From: Microbacterium abyssi
GTDB lineage: Bacteria; Actinomycetota; Actinomycetes; Actinomycetales; Microbacteriaceae
Length of the DNA stretch: 64,000 nt
Assembly (NCBI RefSeq): GCF_015277895.1
Contig: NZ_CP063815.1
Span: 2,604,001-2,668,000, forward strand
Direction: 5' to 3'
Made by a program: the position numbers and the translations under genes. The notes below the pieces were generated by a model. It worked only from the letters and a program-made list of their open reading frames with translations, did not search any database and was not told where the DNA came from. Shown in pieces: positions 29,404 to 39,694 of this stretch (the stretch's first letter is position 1; each line of letters begins with the position of its first letter).

Positions 29404-32151
29404 GTGTCCACACTCCTGTCGTCCCTCGGACGTTGGTCGTTCCGTCACCCGTGGCGGGTTCTCGTCGCGTGGCTGATCATCCTCGCCGCCGCAGGCGGAG
29501 GCGCCGTGGTTCTCCAGCAGGGCACGGACAATTCGTTCAGCATCCCCGGCACGGAGGCGCAGGACGGGCTCGAGCAGCTGTCGCGCTCGTTCCCGCAGGT
29601 GAGCGGTACGAACGCGCAGTTCATCGTGGTCGCCGCAGACGGCGAGCAGGTGACGGACAACGCCTACCGCGTGCCGATCGAGGATGCCGTCGGCGAGCTC
29701 GCCGACCTCGACGACGTCCTGGCGGTCACCTCGCCGTACGACGAGATGGTCGAGGGCATGGTGAACGAGGGCGCCACCGCCGCCATCGTTCAGCTGCAGT
29801 TCGACGGCCAGGCCACCGACGTCTCGGACGAGACGAAGGAAGAGCTCACCGCCATGGTCGACGACCTGCGCGATGAACTGCCCGACGGCTCTGAGCTGAA
29901 GCTCGGCGGCGATCTGTTCGCGATCTCGATTCCCGGCGTGACGCTCACCGAGGCGGTCGGACTCGTGATCGCGCTGCTCGTGCTCGTGGTGACGTTCCGG
30001 TCGTTCGTGGTCGCCGGGCTCCCACTGCTGACCGCCGTGCTCGGCGTCGGTATCTCGATGGCGGGCATCTTCGCAGCCACCGCCTTCGCCAGCGTGTCGT
30101 CGACGACGCCCCTGCTCGCCCTCATGCTCGGGCTCGCGGTCGGCATCGACTACGCCCTGTTCATCATGGCCAGGCACCAGGACCAGGTGCGCGACGGCGT
30201 CGAGCCGGAGGAGTCCGCCGCACGTGCAGTCGGAACCGCGGGCTCGGCTGTCGTGTTCGCCGGCATCACGGTGCTGATCGCCCTGATCGGCCTCGGCTTC
30301 GCCGGCATCCCGTTCCTCACCACCATGGGTATCGCGGCATCCGTCGCCGTCGCGGTCGCGGTCGCGATCGCCGTCACGCTGACCCCCGCGGTGCTCGGGT
30401 TCCTGAAAGGCCGGATCGTCGGACGGCCGAAGAAGCAGCGCAAGGGCAAAGAGCCGCGCCGCGGCTTCAGCGAGCGCTGGGTCGGCGGGGTGACGAAGCA
30501 TCCGGTCGTCACATCCCTCGCGGTCATCATCGGGCTCGGCATCGTCGCCGTCCCCGCGCTGAGCCTCAACCTGGCGCTCCCGAACGCCGGCGTGCTCGCA
30601 CCCGACGACGAGGCGCGCCAGAGCTACGACCTCACCGCCGAGGAGTTCGGCCCCGGATTCAACGGCCCCCTCGTGCTCACCGGCACGATCATCACGTCCA
30701 CCGACCCCCTCACCCTGATGGAGGACCTCGGCGATGCCGTCGCCGAGATCGACGGGGTCAAGGAGGTCGCACTCGCCGTCCCGAACGAGACCGCCGACAC
30801 CGGCATCGTCCAGGTGATCCCGGAGACCGCCCCGGACGACCCCGCCACCAGCGACCTCGTGCGCGAGCTGCGCTCGCACCACGACGAGTGGCTCGACGAG
30901 TTCGGCATCGACGCGAAGGTCACCGGCTTCACCGCCGTCGCGATCGACATCTCCGACCAGCTCGGCGGCGCGCTGCTGCCGTTCGGCGTCTTCGTGATCG
31001 GCTTGTCGCTGATCCTGCTGACCATCGTGTTCCGCTCGATCTGGGTGCCGGTCACCGCGGCCCTGGGGTATCTGCTGTCGATCATCGCGGCGTTCGGCGT
31101 CGTAGCCGCCGTATTCGAATGGGGCTGGCTCGCCGACGCCCTGCACGTGGCGAAGGTCGGCCCGATCATCAGCTTCATGCCGATCATCCTGATGGGCGTG
31201 CTGTTCGGCCTGGCGATGGACTATCAGGTGTTCCTCGTCTCGCGCATGCGTGAGGACTTCGTTCACGACGCGGACTCGAAGTCGGCGTCGCGCGCTGACC
31301 GGCGTGCTGCCGCGCTGCGCGCGGTGCGGAGCGGATTCACCGGCTCGGCGAAGGTCGTCACGGCCGCGGGCCTGATCATGTTCGCCGTGTTCGTGGCGTT
31401 CGTGCCCGAGGGCGATTCGTCGCTCAAGCCGATCGCGCTAGGGCTCGCCGCCGGCATCGCGATCGATGCCTTCCTCGTCCGCATGACACTGATCCCCGCG
31501 CTCATGGCGATCCTCGGCGAGCGCGCCTGGCAGATCCCGGCGTGGCTGGAGAAGATCCTGCCGAGCGTCGACATCGAGGGCGAAGCGGTCGAGCGCGAGC
31601 GTCACCTCGCGGCATGGCCGGGCGACGGTTCGGTCGTCGCCGCCGACGGGCTCGTCCTCAGCGCGGATGCCCCGATCGTCGAGCCTCTGTCGCTGCGCGT
31701 CGCGCCCGGCGAGGCGCTCGTCGCGATGGGCGGCGACAGCCGCGTTCGTCGCGCGATCGCGCTGACCGTCGCGGGTCGCCTGACTCCGGATGCCGGAAAG
31801 CTGCGCGTGGCCGGGCACCTGCTTCCCGGACGTGCCGCCTGGGTGCGCCGCCACGTCGGCAGCGTGCTGGTCGACGACGTGGATGCCGCCCTCGTCGACC
31901 TGCGCGAAGCGCTGCGAGGCGGATCGGCACTCGTCGTGATCGACGGCATCGACCGCTTCACCGGAGGCCAGCGCGATCAGGCGACCACGATGCTGCAGCA
32001 CGCTGCGGCATCTCGTCCGCTCGCGGTGTTCGCGACGGCATCCGACCCGGGCATCGCCCGCGACATCCTGGCGGAGGCCTCCTGGCCGTCCGTCGACATC
32101 ATCGACGTCGCACAGGCGTCGGCACGCAACGACCTCGAGGTGAACGCATGA
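29404..32151 (+). CDS. MmpL/RND-type exporter with degenerate ABC-ATPase-like C-terminus
   Basis: This 915-residue protein is an MmpL-family membrane exporter. It has an N-terminal helix (RVLVAWLIILAAAGGGAVVL), an extracellular domain, helices near 170-335 with the GLAVGIDYALFIMARHQDQ proton-relay motif, and a second half with MGVLFGLAMDYQVFLVSRMRE. The MmpL part ends near residue 730. Residues about 744-915 resemble an ABC ATPase, with VEPLSLRVAPGEALVAMGG, RLTPDAGKLRVAGHLLPGR and a Walker B-like SALVVIDGIDRF, but the Walker A Lys/Ser are lost (GGDSRVRRA). GTG 29404 follows GGAGG by five bases. Its end overlaps the YhgE/Pip gene (ATGA). The substrate is unknown, probably a lipid or hydrophobic toxin. 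Confidence 0.9.
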   Translation: MSTLLSSLGRWSFRHPWRVLVAWLIILAAAGGGAVVLQQGTDNSFSIPGTEAQDGLEQLSRSFPQVSGTNAQFIVVAADGEQVTDNAYRVPIEDAVGELADLDDVLAVTSPYDEMVEGMVNEGATAAIVQLQFDGQATDVSDETKEELTAMVDDLRDELPDGSELKLGGDLFAISIPGVTLTEAVGLVIALLVLVVTFRSFVVAGLPLLTAVLGVGISMAGIFAATAFASVSSTTPLLALMLGLAVGIDYALFIMARHQDQVRDGVEPEESAARAVGTAGSAVVFAGITVLIALIGLGFAGIPFLTTMGIAASVAVAVAVAIAVTLTPAVLGFLKGRIVGRPKKQRKGKEPRRGFSERWVGGVTKHPVVTSLAVIIGLGIVAVPALSLNLALPNAGVLAPDDEARQSYDLTAEEFGPGFNGPLVLTGTIITSTDPLTLMEDLGDAVAEIDGVKEVALAVPNETADTGIVQVIPETAPDDPATSDLVRELRSHHDEWLDEFGIDAKVTGFTAVAIDISDQLGGALLPFGVFVIGLSLILLTIVFRSIWVPVTAALGYLLSIIAAFGVVAAVFEWGWLADALHVAKVGPIISFMPIILMGVLFGLAMDYQVFLVSRMREDFVHDADSKSASRADRRAAALRAVRSGFTGSAKVVTAAGLIMFAVFVAFVPEGDSSLKPIALGLAAGIAIDAFLVRMTLIPALMAILGERAWQIPAWLEKILPSVDIEGEAVERERHLAAWPGDGSVVAADGLVLSADAPIVEPLSLRVAPGEALVAMGGDSRVRRAIALTVAGRLTPDAGKLRVAGHLLPGRAAWVRRHVGSVLVDDVDAALVDLREALRGGSALVVIDGIDRFTGGQRDQATTMLQHAAASRPLAVFATASDPGIARDILAEASWPSVDIIDVAQASARNDLEVNA

Positions 32152-34112
32152 ACCTCTCCATCGAGCGGGCACGGTCCCGCAAGCCCATCACCCTGCTGAC
32201 GATCCTCGGTGTGCTGCTGCTGCCGGCCATCATCGGCGGCATTCTCGTCGCGGCGCTGCAGAATCCGACCGAGCGGCTCGACACGATGACCGCGGCGATC
32301 GTGAACCTCGACGAGCCCGTCACGATCGACGACCAGACCACGCCGCTCGGGCGTCAGCTCGCATCGGGTCTGGTCGAGGGGTCGGATGACATGGACTCGA
32401 ACCTCACGTGGGTCATCTCCAACGAGGAGGATGCCGTGGATGGCCTCGCCGACGGCAGCTACCAGGCCGTCGTCACGATCCCCGCGGAGTTCTCCGCGGC
32501 GGCGACCTCGGCCGGGCAGACCATCTCGAACGGCAGCGGGTCGCCCGAGCAGGCCACGATCCGGGTGACGACCCCGGACGACGGGCTCGTCGCCGACGAC
32601 CTCATCACTTCGCAGATCGCGTCGGTCGCGGCCAGCAGCATGGGCACCATGCTGAGCGAGGCGACCATGGAGAACGTGCTGGTCGGCTTCACGACCATCG
32701 GCGACCAGATCGGTGAAGCGGCGAGCGGGGCCTTGGAGCTCGCCGACGGCGCGCGTTCTGCGGCCGACGGGGCGGCCGAGCTGCCGGACGGTGCGACGCA
32801 GCTCGCCGATGGCGCTGCGGAGCTCGGATCGGGTGCATCGGAACTGTCCTCTGGACTCGGGACCATCGCGTCGGGGACGCGGGATGCCGCGAGCGGGGCG
32901 ACTGAACTGGGGAACGGGCTGACGAGTGGCGCTGCGGCGCTGAATCAGAGCGGGCTCGTGCCCGATCAGCTGTTCACTGCGGCGGACGGCGCGCAGCAGG
33001 CGACCGCGGGCGTCAAGACAGGCGTCGACGACCTGGCCGAGGGCATGAATGCGCTGTTGGCCGCGTGCGTCGGCCGTGAGACCACCGATCCGGTCTGCGT
33101 CGGACTCGCAGACATGGCACAGGGGATGCCGCAGCTGCAGGGCGTGGCGGGGGCTGCTTCGAAGGCCGCGGCTGGAACCGCAACCGGACTCAGCGCCTTC
33201 GACGCAGAGGCGACGAAGAACGTCGCCGGACAGCTGAACACCGCCGGAGCCGGGGCGATCAGCCTCGCCGACGGCCTGACCCAGCTCGCGGACGGCACTG
33301 ACCAGTCCGCGGCCGGAGCCTCCGCACTCGGTACCGGCGCCACGCAGCTGAGCGATGGCGCCACCGCCCTCGCCGACGGTGCAGGCGAGCTCGCCACCGG
33401 CCTCGACACGCTCGCGACCGGAACCGGCGACCTCGCCGGCGGACTGCAGACCGCGACGGAGCAGCTCCCGTCGTTCAGCGACGACGAGTCGACGTCGCTT
33501 GCGTCCGTCATCGCCGACCCGGTGACCTCGAACGCCGAGGCGAACACGATCTTCGGCCCGACGGCGATCCCGCTTCTCGCGGCCGTGGTGCTGTGGTTCG
33601 GCGGACTCGCGTCGTTCCTCGTGATGCGCGCGCACACCGCACGGACTCTTACGTCGCGCCGCTCGTCGGCGTGGCTGACGCTGGGCGCGTTCGGCCCCGC
33701 TGCGGCGATCGGTGCGGGGCAGGGGCTGCTCGTCGCTCTGATCGTGCAGATCGTCGCCTCGTACGACGCCGCCACCTGGTGGGCGTTCGCGGGGACCGCA
33801 GTTCTTGCAGGCGTCGCATTCGCCGCGGTGAACCAGGCGCTCGTCGCCGTCTTCGGTGGCGCCGGACGCTGGATCAGCGCGCTCATCGGCGTCGTCGCCG
33901 TCGCGACCGGGCTCATCTCGACCGTGCCCGGATGGCTCGCCTCGATCGGGGCGGCGCTTCCGACCGCGCCCGCGTTCACCGGCTTGATCGCCGCGAACGG
34001 CGCTGCCGTCGCGGGACTCGTCGTATGGGGCGTGCTGTCGCTGATCGTCACGACGGTCGTGGTGGCACTGCGGCGCACGACCTCTGCGAAGGCGGTGCTC
34101 GCCGCGGCGTAG
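32148..34112 (+). CDS. YhgE/Pip-type membrane protein
   Basis: This 654-residue protein has one N-terminal membrane helix (about residues 15-38), a long extracytoplasmic region and about five C-terminal helices from residue 470. The external region holds two runs of ADGAxxL-type heptads (about 190-260 and 370-440), for example LADGAAELGSGASEL, typical of YhgE/Pip proteins and likely to form long helices. Relatives include phage-infection proteins and the membrane parts of ABC-2 exporters. It is translationally coupled to the MmpL-type gene, so the two probably form one envelope export device. Its function is otherwise unknown. Confidence 0.9.
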   Translation: MNLSIERARSRKPITLLTILGVLLLPAIIGGILVAALQNPTERLDTMTAAIVNLDEPVTIDDQTTPLGRQLASGLVEGSDDMDSNLTWVISNEEDAVDGLADGSYQAVVTIPAEFSAAATSAGQTISNGSGSPEQATIRVTTPDDGLVADDLITSQIASVAASSMGTMLSEATMENVLVGFTTIGDQIGEAASGALELADGARSAADGAAELPDGATQLADGAAELGSGASELSSGLGTIASGTRDAASGATELGNGLTSGAAALNQSGLVPDQLFTAADGAQQATAGVKTGVDDLAEGMNALLAACVGRETTDPVCVGLADMAQGMPQLQGVAGAASKAAAGTATGLSAFDAEATKNVAGQLNTAGAGAISLADGLTQLADGTDQSAAGASALGTGATQLSDGATALADGAGELATGLDTLATGTGDLAGGLQTATEQLPSFSDDESTSLASVIADPVTSNAEANTIFGPTAIPLLAAVVLWFGGLASFLVMRAHTARTLTSRRSSAWLTLGAFGPAAAIGAGQGLLVALIVQIVASYDAATWWAFAGTAVLAGVAFAAVNQALVAVFGGAGRWISALIGVVAVATGLISTVPGWLASIGAALPTAPAFTGLIAANGAAVAGLVVWGVLSLIVTTVVVALRRTTSAKAVLAAA

Positions 34113-34143
34113 CATCCGCCATGGCGCCTCCTGCCAGTCCCCC

Positions 34144-34281
34144 GGAGGTGTCGCCTTCTGCCGCACGAGCTGAGTCTGCACGGCAAGAGGCGACACCTCC
34201 CGACCGGCCCCGCCCACCAGCGACCCGGGAACACCTGGAAGGTGTCGCTTGTCGTCGCTCGCCACCGGTTATGGCGACACA
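34144..34281. repeat. Repeat family C, one full and one partial copy
   Basis: GGAGGTGTCGCCT (34144-34156) pairs with its inverse ending at 34200, and a second unit carries GGTGTCGC (34241-34248) with GCGACAC (34274-34280). They share the core of the copy at 18564-18626 and fill most of the gap between the YhgE/Pip and 2H phosphoesterase genes. Confidence 0.8.
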
Positions 34282-34308
34282 TTGCGACCCCTGCCGCGCG
34301 GGGTCCGC

Positions 34309-34314
34309 TACCGT
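34309..34314 (+). promoter_or_regulatory. Leaderless -10 element TACCGT
   Basis: TACCGT ends six bases before the ATG at 34321. Confidence 0.55.
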
Positions 34315-34320
34315 CGGGGG

Positions 34321-34908
34321 ATGCGCCGGCCGTTCATGACCCACCCCGACCAGCTGGCCTCGCTCGAGGGCCAGCAGTACCTCGTGCTGCGCCCGACCGG
34401 TCCGGTGTCCGAGGCGTACCGCCTGGTGCAGGGCGAGCTTCTCGCGCGCGTGCCGGAACGCACGAAGCATCCACACACCGAGCACGTCACGCTCCGGGGT
34501 TTCTTCGAGCCGGAACGCCGCGAGAAGGTCGCGGAACTCGTGCGCGAATGGGCGACTCGACAGCATCCGATAGAGATCATCGCGGATGCGATCGATGCAT
34601 TCCCGGCGCCATGGCAGGTCGTGATCATGCGGCTGGCGCGCACCGCATCCCTCCTCGAGGCGTACTCGTCGCTCACCGCCGCGCTCGAACATACCGACTT
34701 CCGCCGTCTCGACGAGCGGCCGCTCGACGACTGGATCTTCCACCTGTCCATCGTCTACGGCAAGACCCTGTCACCGGACGCCTGGGCCGAGCTCGAACGC
34801 GCCTCGCGGCGCGAGCTGACCGAACGTCCCCGTTGCATCGTCTCCGAGGCCGAGCTCGTCTGGTACGAAGACGGCGCCGAGCACGCCGAGGTCATCCCTC
34901 TCGGCTGA
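34321..34908 (+). CDS. 2H phosphoesterase (2'-5' RNA ligase family)
   Basis: This 195-residue protein has the two HxT/S motifs of the 2H phosphoesterase family: HVTL at 55-58 and HLSI at 141-144, about 85 residues apart. Family members act on 2'-5' linked or cyclic phosphates in RNA or nucleotides; the true substrate in actinobacteria is not established. It has no signal or membrane segment. The ATG follows TACCGT by six bases without a ribosome site, so it is probably leaderless. It stands alone, upstream of a strong two-way hairpin. Confidence 0.85.
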   Translation: MRRPFMTHPDQLASLEGQQYLVLRPTGPVSEAYRLVQGELLARVPERTKHPHTEHVTLRGFFEPERREKVAELVREWATRQHPIEIIADAIDAFPAPWQVVIMRLARTASLLEAYSSLTAALEHTDFRRLDERPLDDWIFHLSIVYGKTLSPDAWAELERASRRELTERPRCIVSEAELVWYEDGAEHAEVIPLG

Positions 34909-34943
34909 CGTCGCGGGATCACCGCTCCCGGCATCCGTCATTC

Positions 34944-34995
34944 AAAGGAGGAAAACGCACGCGAACCGGCTCGGGAGCGTGCCTTTTCCTCCTTT
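34944..34995. terminator. Bidirectional terminator
   Basis: Arms 34944-34962 and 34977-34995 pair over 19 bases with one C-C mismatch, around a 14-base loop. The outer stem has AAAGG on one side and CCTTT on the other. It lies between the convergent 2H phosphoesterase gene and ccsB. Confidence 0.85.
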
Positions 34996-35041
34996 CGACT
35001 GGGCCAAGAGGCACAGAGCGGAGGGCGCTGAGGGCGGACCC

Positions 35042-36025
35042 TCAGCTCAAGCCGCTGTAGGCGTGCAGTCCCTTGAAGAAGACGTTCACGATCGTGAAGT
35101 TGAAGATCACAGCGGTGAAGCCGACGATCGACAGCCACGCGGACGGGTTGCCGCGCCAGCCGCGGGTCGCGCGGGCGTGGATGTATCCGGCGTAGAGCAC
35201 CCAGATGATGAAGGTCCACGTCTCCTTGACGTCGAAGCCCCAGTAGCGGCCCCAGGCGTCCTGCGCCCAGATGGCACCGGCGATGAGCGTGAAGGTCCAG
35301 AAGATGAATCCGACGATCGCGAAGCGGAATGCCATGCCCTCGAGGCGGTCGGCGTTCGGGAGGGTACCGAGGAACTTCGGCCCGGGCTTCTCAACCGCCT
35401 CGACGAGCCGCCGCTCGCGCCGCGACTGCATCAGCTGCAGAACGGACAGCGCGCACGCGAGGGCAAAGAAGGCGGTGCCGAGTGACGCGACGAACACGTG
35501 GATCACGAGCCAGACGCTCTTGAGCGGATCCATCAGCGGCACGACACCCACGTAGAAGCTGATCGCCGCAGCCCCCATCAGCACGACGACGAGCCCGGTG
35601 ATGAACGTGCCGAGGAACCGCAGATCGATCCGCGTGTTCACCACGAGATAGACGAGCACGACCAGCAGCGTGCCGGTCATGGCGAACTCGTACAGGTTCG
35701 CCCACGGCACGCGCTCCGCCGCGATCCCGCGCGTGATCGTCGCGGCGAGCTGGAACAGGAAACCCAACACGGTCAGCGCCGTGCCGATCCGCGCCATCAC
35801 GTACCGCGGCTTCGTCGGCTCCTCGGATGCCGCGTCCGCAGCGTCCGCACCCGCAGAAGCTGCACCTGCACCGACGAGCACGGCCTCGCGCTCGCGGACC
35901 AGTCGCGCATCCGCGCTCACCTCGGAGCGACGCGCGAGGTCGAAGGCGTACGCCACGAAGGCCGCCGCATAGATCGCGATCGCCGTCCAGATGAGCAGGA
36001 TCGAGAGGGAATCGAGGTCGGGCAT
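35042..36025 (-). CDS. ccsB: Cytochrome c biogenesis protein CcsB (System II)
   Basis: CcsB (also called ResC or CcsA) works with ResB to move haem across the membrane and attach it to apocytochromes c. The 327-residue protein has about eight helices, an acidic linker near residues 40-70, and the haem-binding Trp-rich segment WGRYWGFDVKETWTFIIW near residues 262-280. Conserved His residues flank it (for example HVFVASLG). It is the last gene of tlpA-ccdA-resB-ccsB, starting nine bases after resB. TAGACT lies six bases before its ATG, so it may also have its own start, although that TAG is also the resB stop. Confidence 0.95.
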   Translation of the reverse strand: MPDLDSLSILLIWTAIAIYAAAFVAYAFDLARRSEVSADARLVREREAVLVGAGAASAGADAADAASEEPTKPRYVMARIGTALTVLGFLFQLAATITRGIAAERVPWANLYEFAMTGTLLVVLVYLVVNTRIDLRFLGTFITGLVVVLMGAAAISFYVGVVPLMDPLKSVWLVIHVFVASLGTAFFALACALSVLQLMQSRRERRLVEAVEKPGPKFLGTLPNADRLEGMAFRFAIVGFIFWTFTLIAGAIWAQDAWGRYWGFDVKETWTFIIWVLYAGYIHARATRGWRGNPSAWLSIVGFTAVIFNFTIVNVFFKGLHAYSGLS

Positions 36026-36034
36026 TGTCCCAGT

Positions 36035-37775
<1,741 letters not shown>

Positions 37776-37795
<20 letters not shown>

Positions 37796-38528
37796 TGCCC
37801 ATCACCGCCGTCAGTCGGGACATGAGGTCGGTCCACAGCCCCGTGACCATCAGGACGCCGAGCGCGATGAGCAGCACGCCGCCGAGGATGTTCACGATGC
37901 GGATGTGCCGGCGCAGGAACCCGATGGTCTTCGTCGCCCAGCCGAACCCGAGGGCGACGAGCAGGAACGGGATGCCGAGGCCGAGGCTGTACGCCAAGCC
38001 GAGGAACGAGGCGCGCCAGGGGTCGCCGAGCGTCCACGAGACCGCGGTGATCGCGGTCAGCGTCGGACCGATGCACGGCGCCCAGCCGATGCCGAGCGCG
38101 AAACCCAGCAGAGGGGCGCCGATGAGCCCCGTCTTCGAAGTGACGTGCATCCGGAACTCGCGCTGGGCGAAGCCGAAGAGCCCCAGGAACACCAGGCCCA
38201 TCGCGATGATGACGACGCCCAGGATGCGGGTGATCAGGTCGCCCCACTGCAGGAAGAAGACGGATGCCGCGCCGCCGATGATCGTGAACGCGATGAACAC
38301 GATGCTGAAGCCGAGGATGAACAGCAGCACGCCGAGCACGAGACGGCCGCGGTTGGGGGCGCTGCCTGCTGCCGCGCCCCGCGGCGCCACCGCTCCCCCG
38401 ATGAAACCGAGGTAGCCCGGCACGAGCGGGAGAACGCAGGGAGAGAGGAACGACACGAGTCCGGCGAGCATCGCGACCGGGATCGCGAGCCAGAGTGCGC
38501 CGGAGCCGATCAGCTCGCTCGTGTTCAC
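37776..38528 (-). CDS. ccdA: Thiol-disulfide transporter CcdA
   Basis: CcdA passes reducing electrons from cytoplasmic thioredoxin to the outside, to keep apocytochrome Cys residues reduced. The 250-residue protein has six helices and the two essential cysteines in LSPCVLPLVPGYLGF (Cys31) and GWAPCIGPTL (Cys152). The GTG at 38528 overlaps the stop of the thioredoxin-like gene (GTGA). Its electron acceptor is most likely the TlpA-like lipoprotein encoded just upstream. Confidence 0.96.
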
Positions 38529-39175
38529 GCGCCCTCCGCGAGCGCGTCGCCCACGAGCGTCGAGAGGATGCTGGGGCCGTCCACCGGTCCGATTATCCGA
38601 GCGGCGACCCGCCCCTGCTTGTCGAGCACGAGTGTGGTCGGAGTGGCCTGGATCGGGGTGGCGCTGGCGAAGGCGAGCTTCGCCGAACCGCTGTCGACGT
38701 CCATGATGCTGGGGTAGGTCACGCCGTAGGTCTTCGCGAACGAGCGGGCCGTGTCTGCCTGGTCGTAGATGTTGATGCCGACGAACGACACGTCGTCTTC
38801 GCTGTATTCCCGCCAGACCTCTTCGAGGTCACCCGCCTCGACGCGGCACGGCGCGCAACCGGCGTACCAGAAGTTCACGACCGTGACGTCACCGGCGATG
38901 TCCGCGCTGTCGAACTGCTCGCCGTTCTCCGTCACCCCGCCGAAGACCACGGGCTCCCCGCGCTCAGCGACCGGGATCTCCTCGACCGCTCCGTCCGCGG
39001 AGATGTAGCCCTTGCCGTCACCGGAGAGGTACTGCTGGGCGACGGGGTCGGCGCCGCAGGCGCTCAGGGAGACGGCGATAACCGCGGCGAGCGCGGCTCC
39101 GAGCAGCCGACGAGAGCGTCGATTGCGGGAGGGGCGGCCGTCGCGAGTCGTTCGAATCGTCGAGGCGAAAGGCAC
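38525..39175 (-). CDS. TlpA/ResA-like thioredoxin lipoprotein
   Basis: This 216-residue protein is a membrane-anchored thiol reductase for cytochrome c maturation. It has a basic start, a signal helix and lipobox SLSAC (Cys40), then a TlpA/ResA-type thioredoxin fold with active site CAPC at 107-110 in FWYAGCAPCRVEA and the cis-Pro region ATPTTLVLD. It is the first gene of the ccs operon and is translationally coupled to ccdA. The GTG at 39175 follows TAGACT by six bases, so the operon may begin as a leaderless transcript. Confidence 0.95.
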   Translation of the reverse strand: MPFASTIRTTRDGRPSRNRRSRRLLGAALAAVIAVSLSACGADPVAQQYLSGDGKGYISADGAVEEIPVAERGEPVVFGGVTENGEQFDSADIAGDVTVVNFWYAGCAPCRVEAGDLEEVWREYSEDDVSFVGINIYDQADTARSFAKTYGVTYPSIMDVDSGSAKLAFASATPIQATPTTLVLDKQGRVAARIIGPVDGPSILSTLVGDALAEGA

Positions 39176-39181
39176 ATTCCC

Positions 39182-39187
39182 AGTCTA
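39182..39187 (-). promoter_or_regulatory. Leaderless -10 element TAGACT
   Basis: TAGACT (minus strand) ends six bases before the GTG of the tlpA-like gene. It is the likely promoter of the cytochrome c maturation operon. Confidence 0.55.
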
Positions 39188-39237
39188 CGCAGGGGTTTCT
39201 ATGGTTGATCTGGAAGGTGCGACGGTGGCGATGCGGG

Positions 39238-39642
39238 TCAGAACCGCGCCAAGACGTCGTCGACGCCGGCGCGGAACCGCGGACACGTCATGATGTCGTG
39301 GGCGCGGCAGCGGAGCGCGTGCTCGGTCATCTCACGGGATCGCTGCATCTCCAGCATCCGCTTGTCGAGATCGTCCAGGTGCGCGTGCAGCACCTCGTGC
39401 CGTCCGGAGCGTCCGTCGTCGAGCAGCACGGCGATCTGCTCGAGCGTCATGCCGGCGAGCTTGCTGCGCTGGATGATCGCGATGCGCACGACATCCGCCT
39501 CGCCGTATCGCCTCCGCCCCGCGCCATCCCGTTCGGGGCGGAGAAGGTCGACGCTCTCCCAGTGCCGGAGCACGTTCGTGGGCAGATCGAAGCGTTCGGC
39601 GACATCGCCGACGGACCAGGGATGCGCATCGTTTGACTTCAT
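39238..39642 (-). CDS. MerR-family regulator
   Basis: This 134-residue regulator has a MerR winged-helix domain (SVGDVAERFDLPTNVLRHWESVDLLRPERDGAGRRRYGEADVVR) and a C-terminal dimerisation helix. Two Cys residues near the C-terminus (RCRAHDIMTCPRF) could sense thiols or metal, but no standard metal-binding motif is seen. The start ATG lies inside a perfect 24-bp palindrome, which is its likely operator and implies autoregulation. It is divergent from a thioredoxin-reductase-like gene, the likely target. Confidence 0.93.
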   Translation of the reverse strand: MKSNDAHPWSVGDVAERFDLPTNVLRHWESVDLLRPERDGAGRRRYGEADVVRIAIIQRSKLAGMTLEQIAVLLDDGRSGRHEVLHAHLDDLDKRMLEMQRSREMTEHALRCRAHDIMTCPRFRAGVDDVLARF

Positions 39643-39657
39643 GTTGACATGAAGTCA
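39634..39657. promoter_or_regulatory. MerR operator, perfect 24-bp palindrome
   Basis: Half-sites TGACTTCATGT and ACATGAAGTCA flank a central TG with no mismatch. The palindrome covers the MerR start codon (39640-39642) and also contains TTGACA (39644-39649) pointing toward the divergent gene. Confidence 0.9.
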
Positions 39658-39694
39658 CACACTGGTCGAGAACGCAAGATCAGGAGGATCCACC

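Noticed and set aside
29317..34265. Long minus-strand open frames opposite the MmpL and YhgE/Pip genes
   Set aside because: His/Arg/Asp/Glu-rich shadow translations with no start signals; the plus-strand proteins are clear family members.
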